From Oscillatoriales cyanobacterium (GTDB taxonomy: Bacteria; Cyanobacteriota; Cyanobacteriia; Cyanobacteriales; Microcoleaceae): DNA of 64,000 bases. Positions 9,317-17,548 of the stretch are shown one piece after another. The position numbers and the translations under genes are program-made. How positions within the stretch are numbered: the stretch's first letter is position 1; the number at the start of each line of letters is the position of its first letter. Under the pieces are notes generated by a model. That model was not told where the DNA came from and did not search any database. It saw nothing but the letters and a program-made list of their open reading frames with translations. The DNA lies in NCBI GenBank assembly GCA_004293365.1, contig RDYN01000009.1, positions 62,001 to 126,000 of the forward strand, written 5' to 3'.

Positions 9317-9934
9317 AGCTCAACTCTCTAGTTTTGCGATGTTTTCTAATTCTTGTGCAAGATTAGCACGCTCGATCTACCCCGTCAACCATACCCGATT
9401 TTTTTAGTCGGGATTGATTGTGGGGCAAGATCTGGCCAAAAACCGGCGGTAGCTCGATCGCCCTCAATCTCTTTCTCAGAATGGGTTTCAATCTCTGTCA
9501 GAGAATGCTGGTTGAGAGGAAAATTATCTCGATCAACCGAACTCAAGAATCATTTGGTGGCAAAACTAATTTCAAAACTTTATAAAATTTTTTTTGCTGG
9601 GTAACTCAACAGTCAAAACTACAGGGTTGACACAGGGGGCGAGAAACCGGGTTTCTACGAGATTTTGGGTGGATTCGCGAGAATATAGCAAGAAACCCGG
9701 TTTCTGAACTCACCTTGGGGGCGAGAAACCGGGTTTCTAGGAGATTTTGGGTTGATTCACCAGAATATAGCAAGAAACCCGGTTTCTGAATCTCACCTTG
9801 GGGGCGAGAAACCGGGTTTCTAGGAGATTTTGGGTTGATTCACCAGAATATAGCAAGAAACCCGGTTTCTGAACTCACCTTGGGCGCGATCGTTCCCAAT
9901 TTTTCAATTCTGCAATCGCAAATCCAAAATCGTA
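9317..9934. repeat. Spacer with three tandem 82-83-bp copies of a palindrome-bearing repeat
   Basis: No gene. From 9635 to 9884 an 82-83-bp unit occurs three times (starts 9635, 9717 and 9800). Each unit holds GAAACCGGGTTTC and its partner GAAACCCGGTTTC, about 40 bp apart, separated by a conserved GAGATTTTGGGT segment. Each unit can fold as one large hairpin or two small ones. The part nearer thrC (9317-9634) shows nothing beyond A/T-rich sequence that must contain the thrC promoter. Confidence 0.8.
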
Positions 9935-10192
9935 TTATCCACCGCTGACGGGAGGGATGAGTACAACTTCGTCGCCGTCAGTGAGGATGGTGTCGGGGGA
10001 GACGAATTCTAGGTTGACGCCGAAGCGGGTACGATCGCGCCACTGTTCTAATTGAGGGTATTGGGCGATCGATCTTTCTAGCACTTCAGATACTGGGGTT
10101 TCGGGAGGAAGTTCTAGTGTAAGTTCCGAAACGCCGTAGGCTTCACTGAAGGCGGCGAATAGTTTAACGGTGATGGTAATCGAAGAGTTAGA
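9935..10192 (-). CDS. MoaD-like molybdopterin-synthase small subunit / sulfur carrier
   Basis: Small ubiquitin-like protein ending in PPVSGG, with LTDGDEVVLIPP just before the tail, the standard MoaD ending. It resembles MoaD (VKLFAAFSEAYG, TLELPPETPVSEVL) more than the carrier at 7611, so molybdenum cofactor synthesis is the likelier role. I chose the GTG at 10192 (85 residues), since the longer reading starts with TTG at 10225 and adds a non-conserved leader. No moaE or moeB is nearby. It is separated from thrC by the large repeat cluster, so joint transcription is doubtful. Confidence 0.82.
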   Translation of the reverse strand, partial: SNSSITITVKLFAAFSEAYGVSELTLELPPETPVSEVLERSIAQYPQLEQWRDRTRFGVNLEFVSPDTILTDGDEVVLIPPVSGG

Positions 10193-10692
10193 CACGGCTG
10201 TTTTGTGCGATCGACAGTTTGGCAATTATCAACTACACCATACAATTAATTGAGAATTGCGCGCGCCGAGGCTTAGAATTGAAAGCGGCAATCTTTAGTT
10301 AAGTTTTACCCTATCTAGTAAACATGAGAGTTGATTGCAGCATAAAATCCGAACAGCCTTGTATGCCGAGCGGTCTCACCAACCAGGCGTTATAAGCAGT
10401 TGGCATTCACTTAAATGTAGCTAGCGAAGATTGAGTTGGCTGGTGTTGAGCTGACGACAAGACTAATTTTTAAGGATGCGATATCCATACTTCCCCGTAA
10501 TTGCGGGAGAGTAGCAAAATATCGAACTAACTTTAGCGAGTAACAAGGCAGACTATGCTCTGCTAACTGGCTGATTCCCGACGAAAAATCTGGTTGTCCA
10601 GTCCAGCTTATAATGTCCAAAGCTTTGCTCCGCTTAGGAAGTGTGCCCTTCGATCTCAGAATAATAGTCAAGTTAACGCGATCGAGATATTT
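10193..10692. other. Gene-poor spacer
   Basis: Nothing with a recognisable family. Long frames exist on both strands between 10411 and 10776 but give peptides of unnatural composition and overlap the more credible small gene at 10693. No strong repeats were seen. The stretch may be decayed coding DNA. Confidence 0.35.
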
Positions 10693-10980
10693 ATGGCAAA
10701 TAACGATTTTAAGGTGCTTCAAATTATTGAAGCTAAAGGCTGGTATGCCTTTGGGAGTACGAAGCAAAGCCAGCACGTTGAGAGGTGGGTAAGACCTGTG
10801 GTGTGTTGGGTTTTAATAGAGGATAAAAAAAAGCGGCGGATTGTGACTGCTACCGCTAGCTATCAGATCCAGATTGACGACAAAGAAGTCGAGTTTTTTG
10901 CCCACGAAAGCGAAATTCAAGATATCGAGAGCCTCCCCAAGTCTGTCTCGGTATCGGAATTTCTGAAGACAGAAGATTGA
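10693..10980 (+). CDS. Small hypothetical protein
   Basis: A 95-residue acidic protein starting MANNDFKVLQIIEAKGWYA. Composition looks like a soluble alpha/beta protein: a Trp/Tyr-rich first half (GWYAFG, RWVRPVVCWVL), a basic turn (EDKKKRR) and an acidic C-terminus. The frame is open further upstream from 10594, but the extension is not protein-like, and the ATG at 10693 is the natural start. I do not recognise the family. A repeat pair follows at 11028. It may be a cyanobacterial orphan of regulatory type, but no function can be claimed. Confidence 0.5.
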   Translation: MANNDFKVLQIIEAKGWYAFGSTKQSQHVERWVRPVVCWVLIEDKKKRRIVTATASYQIQIDDKEVEFFAHESEIQDIESLPKSVSVSEFLKTED

Positions 10981-11027
10981 GATCGGGTGCAGAAGGAGAT
11001 TGTTTAACAAGTTATTAATCATTCCTT

Positions 11028-11293
11028 AGTAATTCCTTAAACTTGCTGCCGGATGCTTTTTCAATTGGAGGCAAAATCACTCTAATTGAGGAGAGGGGGA
11101 GAATTTATACTTTTGCCTTGCCTTGTGCATCTGTAGCCGAAGGTTTTGAGTACCCCAAAAAATAAAGAGGCCGGAAGATTGCTGGGATTGCCAACACGCT
11201 TCCGACCTTTGCTGAATAACAGGGTATGCATATGTTTCTAAAGTATGGCAGGCAAGTCTTCTAAATATCAAGAGGACTATTGCAATCACCCAC
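11028..11293. repeat. Direct tandem duplication, copy A
   Basis: A 266-bp segment starting AGTAATTCCTTAAACTTGC and ending CAATCACCCAC, immediately followed by a second copy (11294-11574). Inside, AGGCCGGAAG and CTTCCGACCT can pair around a 20-nt loop. The duplication has drifted at scattered positions and has a short length change near 11092, so it is not recent. Both copies hold a minus-strand frame with the same block (VIQQRSEACWQSQQ), which matches no family I know. Confidence 0.85.
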
Positions 11294-11574
11294 AGTAATT
11301 CCTTAAACTTGCTGCCTGATGCTTTTTCAATTGGAGGCAAAACCACTCTAATTGAGGAGATGCCAGATGAGAAGATAGCGAGAATTTATACTTTTGACTT
11401 GCCTTGTGCGTGTTGTGCCGAAGGTTTTGACTACCCCAAAAAATAAAGAGGCCGAAAGATTGCTGGGATTGCCAACACGCTTCCGACCTTTGCTGAATAA
11501 CAGGGTATGCATATGTTTTTAAAGTATGGCAGGCAAGTCTTCTAAATATCAAGAGGACTATTGCAATCACCCAC
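11294..11574. repeat. Direct tandem duplication, copy B
   Basis: The 281-bp second copy. It differs from copy A by single-base changes and by an extra 15 bp or so around 11360-11375 (GATGCCAGATGAGAAGATAGC in place of the shorter GAGGGGG run). The hairpin is kept (AGGCCGAAAG with CTTCCGACCT), though one pair is weaker. It could be a remnant of a mobile element or a duplicated RNA; the sequence does not decide. Confidence 0.85.
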
Positions 11575-11802
11575 TTTTGCTTTTTGGGTATGTTTGCAAG
11601 GCTTCTACTATTTTAGACTGGAATTTTGAAATTTGAGGGCGGGTGATGGTTGCAGGTGAAGGATTCTAGCTATTTTTCTGTAGCCTGTGCTACCAAAAAT
11701 GGGGCGGGTCGATCGCGCATCCTGCCTAAATTGTTTGCATTCAAAGGGCAAAAGTGCGATGGCTGCGCCCCGGCCCCGGCCTACGGCCTGGGTGCTACAA
11801 CA

Positions 11803-13179
11803 TCAAACCCCACTAGCAACCGCTTCAGGCATCTGCTGCCGCATCCGCCGCCCCACCAAGGCCATCCGCACACCGCCCGCTGGCCCTAAAGTCACCCCTC
11901 GGCGTTTCGCTTGTACGGGCCCTTTCTCGGCCAAGGTTAAGTCGAAATCGCGCAAAATGGTTGCCAGCACCAGCTTCATTTCTAACTGCGCCAGCGCTAA
12001 GCCGATACAGCGGCGACTACCGCCCCCAAAGGGCAAATACTCGTAAGGCGAGAATTGTCTCTCCAAAAACCGTTCTGGCTTAAATTGCAGCGGTTCTGGA
12101 TACAAATCTTCCCGGCGGTGGGTTAAATAAATTGAGCCGAAAACCACCGTACCCGGTTCGAGTTGATGCCCCATTAGTTCCAGGGGTTCCCGCACTACTC
12201 GCGGAAATGTCAGCATTCCCACTGGGTAAATTCGCAGTGTCTCTTGACAAACTGCACTCAGGTAAGGCAAGCGGGAAATCTCCATGGGGTCTGGATTTTC
12301 GCCCAGACTGTCCAATTCTTGCAGCAGTTTCTGGCGTACCGAGGGCAAACTGTGAATCCAGTAACAAGCCCAAGCTAGGGCTGTTGCTGTGGTTTCGTGG
12401 CCGGCAAACAACAGCGTCATTAATTCGTCGCGCAATTCTTCATTGCTCATTGGTTCGCCGTTTTCGTCGCGGGCGGCCATCATTAAGCTGAGAATGTCGG
12501 TGCGATCGGCGTCTGGTTGCTGTTTGCGATCGGCTATTTCCGCGTCCATCAGTTCCTGAATTTTTTGGCGCTGCTGTTTCATGCGTCCCCAAGGACTCCA
12601 ATGGCCCCAATCTTGCTGCAACCAGGGCAGAAATAAAATGCTCGATCGCAGCGGAGAACCTGTCATATCGATAATTGAAGCCAGCAGGGGGGAAAGTTGC
12701 TGCAACCGCGGCCCTTCATTCAATCCGAAGACTACTTGCAAAATTACTCGCATGGTGATTTCCTGCATGGCGGTGCGGGCGACAAAAGGTCGATCGACAT
12801 TCCACTTGCTAGCAATATCTTGGGTAATATCGCAAATTTGTTGGCCGTAATTCCGCATCCGTTCCCCGTGAAAGGGTGGCATCAATAATTGACGCTGCCG
12901 TTTGTGTTTTTCTCCGGAGATTACAATCATTGATTGTTCGCCCAGGAGTGGTTTGAGAATACCGTTGATATCCCCTGGAGCATCAAGCGCCTTGCTGTTG
13001 AGCATTTCCTGGATCGCTTGCGGGTTGTGGATCATCACGAAGGGTTCAAGATTGCCCCATCGAGTCGTGAAAATCTCCCCGTACTTTTTGGCGTTGGCGT
13101 CCATGTATGTCAGCGGATCGCCAATCCATTGAATTAGCTGCAAGAAGCGGGGGGTTTTGGGGCCGTCAGGTAGGGTCAT
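11803..13179 (-). CDS. Cytochrome P450 (CYP110-like)
   Basis: A 458-residue haem monooxygenase. The oxygen-binding I-helix motif AGHETT is at residues 259-264, the ExxR motif ETLR at 313-316, and the haem loop FGGGSRRCIG places the ligand at Cys391. There is no N-terminal membrane anchor, so it is probably soluble or peripheral. I start at ATG 13179 (MTLPDGPKTP), typical of the cyanobacterial CYP110 group; an upstream in-frame start at 13215 adds 12 non-conserved residues. CYP110 enzymes hydroxylate fatty acids and terpenoids, but the substrate here is unknown. No ferredoxin or reductase gene is adjacent. Confidence 0.92.
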   Translation of the reverse strand: MTLPDGPKTPRFLQLIQWIGDPLTYMDANAKKYGEIFTTRWGNLEPFVMIHNPQAIQEMLNSKALDAPGDINGILKPLLGEQSMIVISGEKHKRQRQLLMPPFHGERMRNYGQQICDITQDIASKWNVDRPFVARTAMQEITMRVILQVVFGLNEGPRLQQLSPLLASIIDMTGSPLRSSILFLPWLQQDWGHWSPWGRMKQQRQKIQELMDAEIADRKQQPDADRTDILSLMMAARDENGEPMSNEELRDELMTLLFAGHETTATALAWACYWIHSLPSVRQKLLQELDSLGENPDPMEISRLPYLSAVCQETLRIYPVGMLTFPRVVREPLELMGHQLEPGTVVFGSIYLTHRREDLYPEPLQFKPERFLERQFSPYEYLPFGGGSRRCIGLALAQLEMKLVLATILRDFDLTLAEKGPVQAKRRGVTLGPAGGVRMALVGRRMRQQMPEAVASGV

Positions 13180-13267
13180 AAAAATTGTGTTGGTGTTACA
13201 GGACTCGGGCAACATCCATAGGAATTACGCAGAAACTGGTTGTACGCTCTCCCATAATTTTAAGACC

Positions 13268-13876
13268 TTATTCTCGAACGGTACTCACAATGTCCTGTCC
13301 GAGCTCTGTAAAACGCACAGTTTTAATTTGCCAAGGAGCATAACTGGTTAAGGTTTGGCGCACGCCCCCAAACAAACCTAACATCTGACAACTTGACAGA
13401 TTTTGCAATTTCTGGCGCGAATTCCCCGAGGCCCGTAAATCTACGGTAGCGATTCCGAGTTCGCGATCGATCGTAACCCGATAACCAACTAAACCCAGAC
13501 TAGCGAAAATCTCCTGCTTTAATACTTCATTAACGGCCGATGGCATTAACTGGTTGTCTGGGCCTGTAACTGTTGCCGGCTTGAGACTTTGACAAAGATT
13601 GTCTACCTCATAAACCGTCACTTTCGCTGTACTGTTTGGTACTTTGGTACTCGCTAAAACTGAGTTCCCAGAGTTAGAGGGCTGCGGTGCTGGAGCCGAT
13701 CGACTATCAAGTTGATTGCCGGTTAGCTGTAGGTGTGGGAACTGATGGGTGCTTGCTGAGGGTTGGCTCTGGTTTTCGGCTGATTTAGCTGCTGCATCGT
13801 AGCTAGAACAACTGCTACTCCCGATCAAAATTAATCCAGTCGCTAAATACCCGAACTGTTTGCAGATAAGGTTCAT
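13268..13876 (-). CDS. Lipoprotein with GerMN-like domain
   Basis: A 202-residue protein. Its N-terminus is a lipoprotein signal with hydrophobic core and lipobox IGSSSC, so it should be anchored in a membrane through a lipidated cysteine at residue 23. A Ser/Pro/Gln-rich linker follows to about residue 75. The rest (VTVYEVDNLCQSL, then SAVNEVLKQEIFASLG, GIATVDLRAS) has the pattern of GerMN (sporulation/germination-type) domains, which occur widely in cyanobacterial lipoproteins. The match is by eye and moderate. It is upstream of the P450 gene on the same strand, 88 bp away. Confidence 0.7.
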   Translation of the reverse strand: MNLICKQFGYLATGLILIGSSSCSSYDAAAKSAENQSQPSASTHQFPHLQLTGNQLDSRSAPAPQPSNSGNSVLASTKVPNSTAKVTVYEVDNLCQSLKPATVTGPDNQLMPSAVNEVLKQEIFASLGLVGYRVTIDRELGIATVDLRASGNSRQKLQNLSSCQMLGLFGGVRQTLTSYAPWQIKTVRFTELGQDIVSTVRE

Positions 13877-14691
13877 AACTTTTTAATACTCAACTAAACG
13901 TCAGTGTAGGTCGGGCAGAATTTTGGTGGTAGCAAGCACTTAATCCCTAATTACACTCACTTAGAAATATTTCCGCATTACGAAGACGAAAATAAGTTCA
14001 GAGTTATTGTTTAATCGTCCGGACTATTTTTGGATCGCAGCCTGAAACCCTTGATTTACCCGAAAGCATATCGCGTGCCTCGTTAGCATAGCCCTCGCAG
14101 AGGATCGCCATGAAACCCTGATTCTACGGTGAGCTATCAAAAAAGTCCGAAATGTTGCTTGCTAATACCTGTGTTTTAGTGTTAAATAACATAAGAGGGG
14201 TGTCTCCCCTCACTGGTGCAACCCTGCCGTTTCCGTATCTCCGCAGATAAACCTTGCGATTTAAATCGCAAGTTAGATCAAATACCTTGTCAGTGGTGTG
14301 ATGTACCCCATGCAAATTTAGCTATTCCAAGGTCTGAGGTAACAGCCTCTTTCCGGTTGCGAAAGCTTGAGTTTGATAGTAGTAATGACGACTGAATTTA
14401 GACTTGGGCACGTATTGCGGCATGGTTTAACAACCGCGCCGAAAGCACCGCGATAAGGAATATGCAAGTAGCGAACAACATACAGAAGATTTCAGCAAAC
14501 TGAAGTACAAAAAAAACTGGTTTCCCTAGGGCTGCACCTGTGAGATTCGGTCATGATTCCGAGTTTCTGGTGTGCAGTCGATCGAGCTGAAATTTGCTGT
14601 GATCCGGATCTCTAATTAACTTGCGTATCAAGAGTATTATCGCAGAATTAGGTGCTTTTTGTAACAAATCTACTAAAAATCGAGCAAAAAC
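13877..14691. other. 815-bp spacer without a recognisable gene
   Basis: Two related words, GAAACCCTTGATT near 14044 and GAAACCCTGATT near 14112, and a short hairpin around 14090-14103 (CCTCGCAGAGG) are the only structure I see. A 63-codon minus-strand frame at 14124-14315 has no family resemblance. Promoters for the lipoprotein (minus) and the COP23 operon (plus) must both lie here. Confidence 0.4.
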
Positions 14692-15270
14692 ATGATCGAA
14701 CAGCAATTAACGAAAGTTTTGGCAACAACCGCGATCGCCCTATGCGCTCTGACGGTGGCTTCTGCGCCCAGTTATGCCCGGCCAAACGTCGGGGAAAGCG
14801 GATTTTGGTGCAGCACCTCGACAGGTGCGCCGGTGACGTTGTATCAAAACCCTCAAGGTGCCGTAGAGCCTTGGATTGAGTGGACTTCTGATTATTTTTC
14901 CGGTTCGGGCTACGATCCGGCAACTCGCTGTCAATTGGTCAGCAAGCGCCTCGAAAGCTATCGCCGCAACCGAATGCTCAGGTACATTACCGTTGGCCAG
15001 ATGAACGGGCAGAACGTCATCTGCACGGCGAATCAAGTCAATGGCATCTGTCAAAATTTGATTTATACCCTCAGACCCGGCCAAGACCCGATCGGCTCTT
15101 TGTATAATTTGTTAGCTTGGCGTCAAGGACAGGTGGGGATGCCCTCTACGGAGGAAAGCAGCCAAATTCCTTACATTGATGTGAGTGAAAAGCTAGGGGA
15201 AAAACCAGGGGCAAAGATGGGCGATCGAGCGCAACTGCCCCCTTTTTCTCGGCCCTCGGAACTGCCGTAA
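14692..15270 (+). CDS. Secreted COP23-domain protein
   Basis: A 192-residue protein. Signal peptide (hydrophobic core LATTAIALCALTVASA) with probable cleavage after PSYA. The rest matches the COP23 (circadian oscillating 23-kDa protein) family: FWCSTSTGAPVTLYQNP, then a SGYDPATRCQLVSKRLESY block, two further cysteines (VICTANQ, GICQNLIYTL) and LRPGQDP. Four cysteines suggest two disulfides outside the cytoplasm. It is followed after 11 bp by a trypsin-like protease gene, and the third gene of the operon carries the same domain fused to a protease. COP23 function is poorly known. Confidence 0.88.
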   Translation: MIEQQLTKVLATTAIALCALTVASAPSYARPNVGESGFWCSTSTGAPVTLYQNPQGAVEPWIEWTSDYFSGSGYDPATRCQLVSKRLESYRRNRMLRYITVGQMNGQNVICTANQVNGICQNLIYTLRPGQDPIGSLYNLLAWRQGQVGMPSTEESSQIPYIDVSEKLGEKPGAKMGDRAQLPPFSRPSELP

Positions 15271-15281
15271 AGACTGGAAAA

Positions 15282-15941
15282 TTGCCAATCTCATTGCCAA
15301 TTCCCGGGGGTGACGTGGAAAACTTGGCGCGACAGGCGACGATACGCATCAAAACCTCGAAATCCTCTGGTTCTGGGGCGATCGTCCAGCGCCAGGGACA
15401 AACCTATACAGTGCTGACTAGCTGGCACGTTGTGGCTTTCGACAAGGGCGATCGCACCATCGTTACGAGTGACGGCCTGATCCACCAACTGTTGGGAGTT
15501 CCGCAGCGGCTGGGCGATGCGGATCTGGCGATCGCCAAATTTCGCAGCGCGATCGAGTATAAAGTAGCGCCGATTGGCGCGCAGCAGCCAGCGGTGGGAG
15601 AGCCGCTGCTGGCTGCCGGATTCCCTGCGGAGACTGGGGCGTTGGCCGTAGCCCAGGGGTTCGTAGAATTGTTGCTGCCAAAATCTTTACCTCAAGGCTA
15701 TAGCTTGGGCTATACCAATGAGGTTAAAATTGGCATGAGCGGTGGCCCGATTTTTAATGCCAAAGGTTTCTTGGTGGGAATTAACGGTCGAGGTAAGTAT
15801 CGAGATCCCGGTTTTGGCGTCTATGCTTTTGAAGATGGAAGTGAACCGACGCCGGAATTATTGGAAAAGATGGTTAAATCTAGTTGGGGAATTCCTATCA
15901 GTACATATTTGCAGTTCGTCTCGTCTCATCCAGGGAGTTAG
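15282..15941 (+). CDS. Trypsin-like serine protease (S1/HtrA-type fold)
   Basis: A 219-residue protein with a complete catalytic triad: His in LTSWHVV, Asp in GDADLAIAKF and Ser in KIGMSGGPIF. GSGAIVQRQGQTYTVLT is the typical first strand pair of these proteases. The start is TTG at 15282, 11 bp after the COP23 stop; no signal peptide is visible from there. The frame stays open a little upstream across the COP23 stop, so a programmed frameshift or a lost fusion with COP23 is conceivable. No PDZ domain. Three bases separate its stop from the next ATG, so the genes are cotranscribed. Confidence 0.85.
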   Translation: MPISLPIPGGDVENLARQATIRIKTSKSSGSGAIVQRQGQTYTVLTSWHVVAFDKGDRTIVTSDGLIHQLLGVPQRLGDADLAIAKFRSAIEYKVAPIGAQQPAVGEPLLAAGFPAETGALAVAQGFVELLLPKSLPQGYSLGYTNEVKIGMSGGPIFNAKGFLVGINGRGKYRDPGFGVYAFEDGSEPTPELLEKMVKSSWGIPISTYLQFVSSHPGS

Positions 15942-15943
15942 CG

Positions 15944-17182
15944 ATGAATTCGTGGGGTTTGCGGTTTGATGTGTTGACCGTCATCTTGACCGGTGCAGTA
16001 ACGGCGGCAGCAATTGTCGGTCCACAATATGCTGCTTGTGCTAAAACAGCCCAAGAAATTGCCGAGCTAGCGATGTTCACAACTGTAGAAGTGAACAACA
16101 CGCTGGGTTTGGCGGCTGGTGGCTCAGGAGTAATTATTGCAAAACAGGGAAATATTTACACTGTTCTGACGGCGAATCACGTAGTGGCAAGTCTCGCCCA
16201 AGAATACAGCATTCGCACTCATTTGGAAAAAAGCTATACAGCAATCAGAATACAGCGACTCCCGAAGAACGATCGCGATATAGACTTAGCTTTGATCCAG
16301 TTTCAGAGCCGAGATCGGTATCCAGTAGCACCGATCGGCGAATCGCAACGTGCTGTTGTCGGTTCTACTATTTACGTTGCTGGCTATCCGCTACCAGTCG
16401 CCTCTGGATCTGAAAGAAAACTCGAATTTACTGCTGGTATTATCTCTTCTCGCGTCGGTCGCGCATCATCCGGGTACGGATTGCGCTATCAAGCTGTGAC
16501 AAGGCGCGGGATGAGTGGCGGGCCTGTATTTGATGCTGATGGCAGGGTTGTGGGAATTCACGGCCAGGGTGATACTGTTGGTACGGTGCAGAGCCAGTGG
16601 AACGGTCAGACTGAGGAGATTAAAACCGGGTTGAATGCGGCAATCCCGATCGACTCTTTTACGGCGTTGCGATCGCAAACCTTACCTAACGGGTTTGATA
16701 TTCTCAGCAATATTGCCATCAGCCGCAGCTCTCGCCCAAGCCAACCGAATCTCCAGCGGGGGGGATTTGTGTGCGATACCTCCACGGGAGAACCAGTGAC
16801 TGTATATCAAAATCCCCAAGGGTTTAGGGAACCTTGGATTCGCTGGAATTCTAATTTCTTTTCTAGTGCTGGCTACGATCCTCTGACTCGCTGTCAACAA
16901 GTGACTCAACGCCTCGATAATTATAACCGCAACAAACAGCTTAATTATGTCACTGTCGGTCTGGTAAACAATCAAAAAGCGATTTGCACGACCAGCCGGA
17001 TTAACGGGCCGTGCGAAGGTTTGATCTACACGTTGCGCCGCGATCAAGATCCGGCTCCTGCACTTAGCACTTTCTTTGTTTGGCTGGCGAATCAAAAGGC
17101 TAGACCGTCTCTTTTTGAAAGTGGCGCTCCGATTTATATTAATCTTGGGGAACGACTAGATGTAGATATTGCCGAGCCCTAA
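15944..17182 (+). CDS. Fusion of trypsin-like serine protease and COP23 domain, secreted
   Basis: A 412-residue protein. ATG at 15944 follows the previous stop by two bases and has GGGAG upstream; the N-terminus is a signal peptide or anchor (VLTVILTGAVTAAAIVG). Residues about 50-255 are a protease with His in LTANHVV, Asp in DRDIDLALIQF and Ser in RRGMSGGPVF. Residues about 280-405 are a COP23 domain, starting GGFVCDTSTGEPVTVYQNP and ending with LRRDQDP, closely similar to the first gene of the operon. The two modules of the neighbours are thus joined here in the reverse order. An upstream in-frame start at 15884 would overlap the previous gene and lacks a ribosome site. Confidence 0.88.
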   Translation: MNSWGLRFDVLTVILTGAVTAAAIVGPQYAACAKTAQEIAELAMFTTVEVNNTLGLAAGGSGVIIAKQGNIYTVLTANHVVASLAQEYSIRTHLEKSYTAIRIQRLPKNDRDIDLALIQFQSRDRYPVAPIGESQRAVVGSTIYVAGYPLPVASGSERKLEFTAGIISSRVGRASSGYGLRYQAVTRRGMSGGPVFDADGRVVGIHGQGDTVGTVQSQWNGQTEEIKTGLNAAIPIDSFTALRSQTLPNGFDILSNIAISRSSRPSQPNLQRGGFVCDTSTGEPVTVYQNPQGFREPWIRWNSNFFSSAGYDPLTRCQQVTQRLDNYNRNKQLNYVTVGLVNNQKAICTTSRINGPCEGLIYTLRRDQDPAPALSTFFVWLANQKARPSLFESGAPIYINLGERLDVDIAEP

Positions 17183-17190
17183 AGAAACAG

Positions 17191-17281
17191 TTTGTAGTGC
17201 GGACTTCAGTCCGCTTTATGCTGCGGACTGAAGTCCGCACTACAAACCTTACTTATTGGGGTCAATCGATCGGACATGATA
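17191..17281. repeat. Large perfect hairpin plus element end (ATATCATGTCCG family)
   Basis: A 24-bp perfect inverted repeat (17191-17214 with 17223-17246) carries the core GCGGACTTCAGTCCGC and sits 8 bp after the protease-COP23 stop, so it can terminate the operon. The flank 17246-17281, read on the minus strand, matches 61341-61376 at 33 of 36 positions, beginning ATATCATGTCCG. This marks the locus as another copy of the element at 61341-61546, in inverse orientation. Confidence 0.8.
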
Positions 17282-17548
17282 TAAAAGGTTACGCTCAGGG
17301 GAAAAAAAGAAGAGGGCCTTTCGGCTTCGCTTAAGGTAAAAAGAAGGAAGACGGAAGAAGGAAGAGGGAATAAAATTAATGGTTTCAGCAATCAACAATG
17401 TTGTCACCGCTTTGGGGATTCCTATAAAAATTTGAAAGATTTGACTGATTTATGATTCGACTTAGCAGAAGTGATGATTTTTTGCAACACAAAAGCTATA
17501 AAATTACTGTTACTTAATCCAAGTCAAATTTTTCAGGTATAAAGAAGC
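17282..17548. other. Upstream region of the phosphoketolase-like gene
   Basis: Contains GAAGGAAGA-type purine repeats at 17333-17370, the complement of the TTCCCTC runs at 22153 and 38556. The last 150 bp before the gene are A/T-rich and must hold its promoter. No small gene was seen. Confidence 0.5.

Noticed and set aside
9635-9884. CRISPR array
   Set aside because: The 82-83-bp units are entirely repeated with no unique spacers.
10411-10776. Minus-strand frame of 121 codons
   Set aside because: No family pattern, no ribosome site, and it overlaps a more protein-like plus-strand gene at 10693.
11077-11570. Two minus-strand frames in the tandem duplication as genes
   Set aside because: They share a block only because the DNA is duplicated; no family and no ribosome site was seen, so they are recorded as repeats.
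11650-12046. Plus-strand Pro/Arg-rich frames at the P450 end
   Set aside because: They are shadows of the P450 gene and of G/C-rich spacer.
14124-14315. Minus-strand 63-codon frame upstream of COP23
   Set aside because: No recognisable family or ribosome-binding site.
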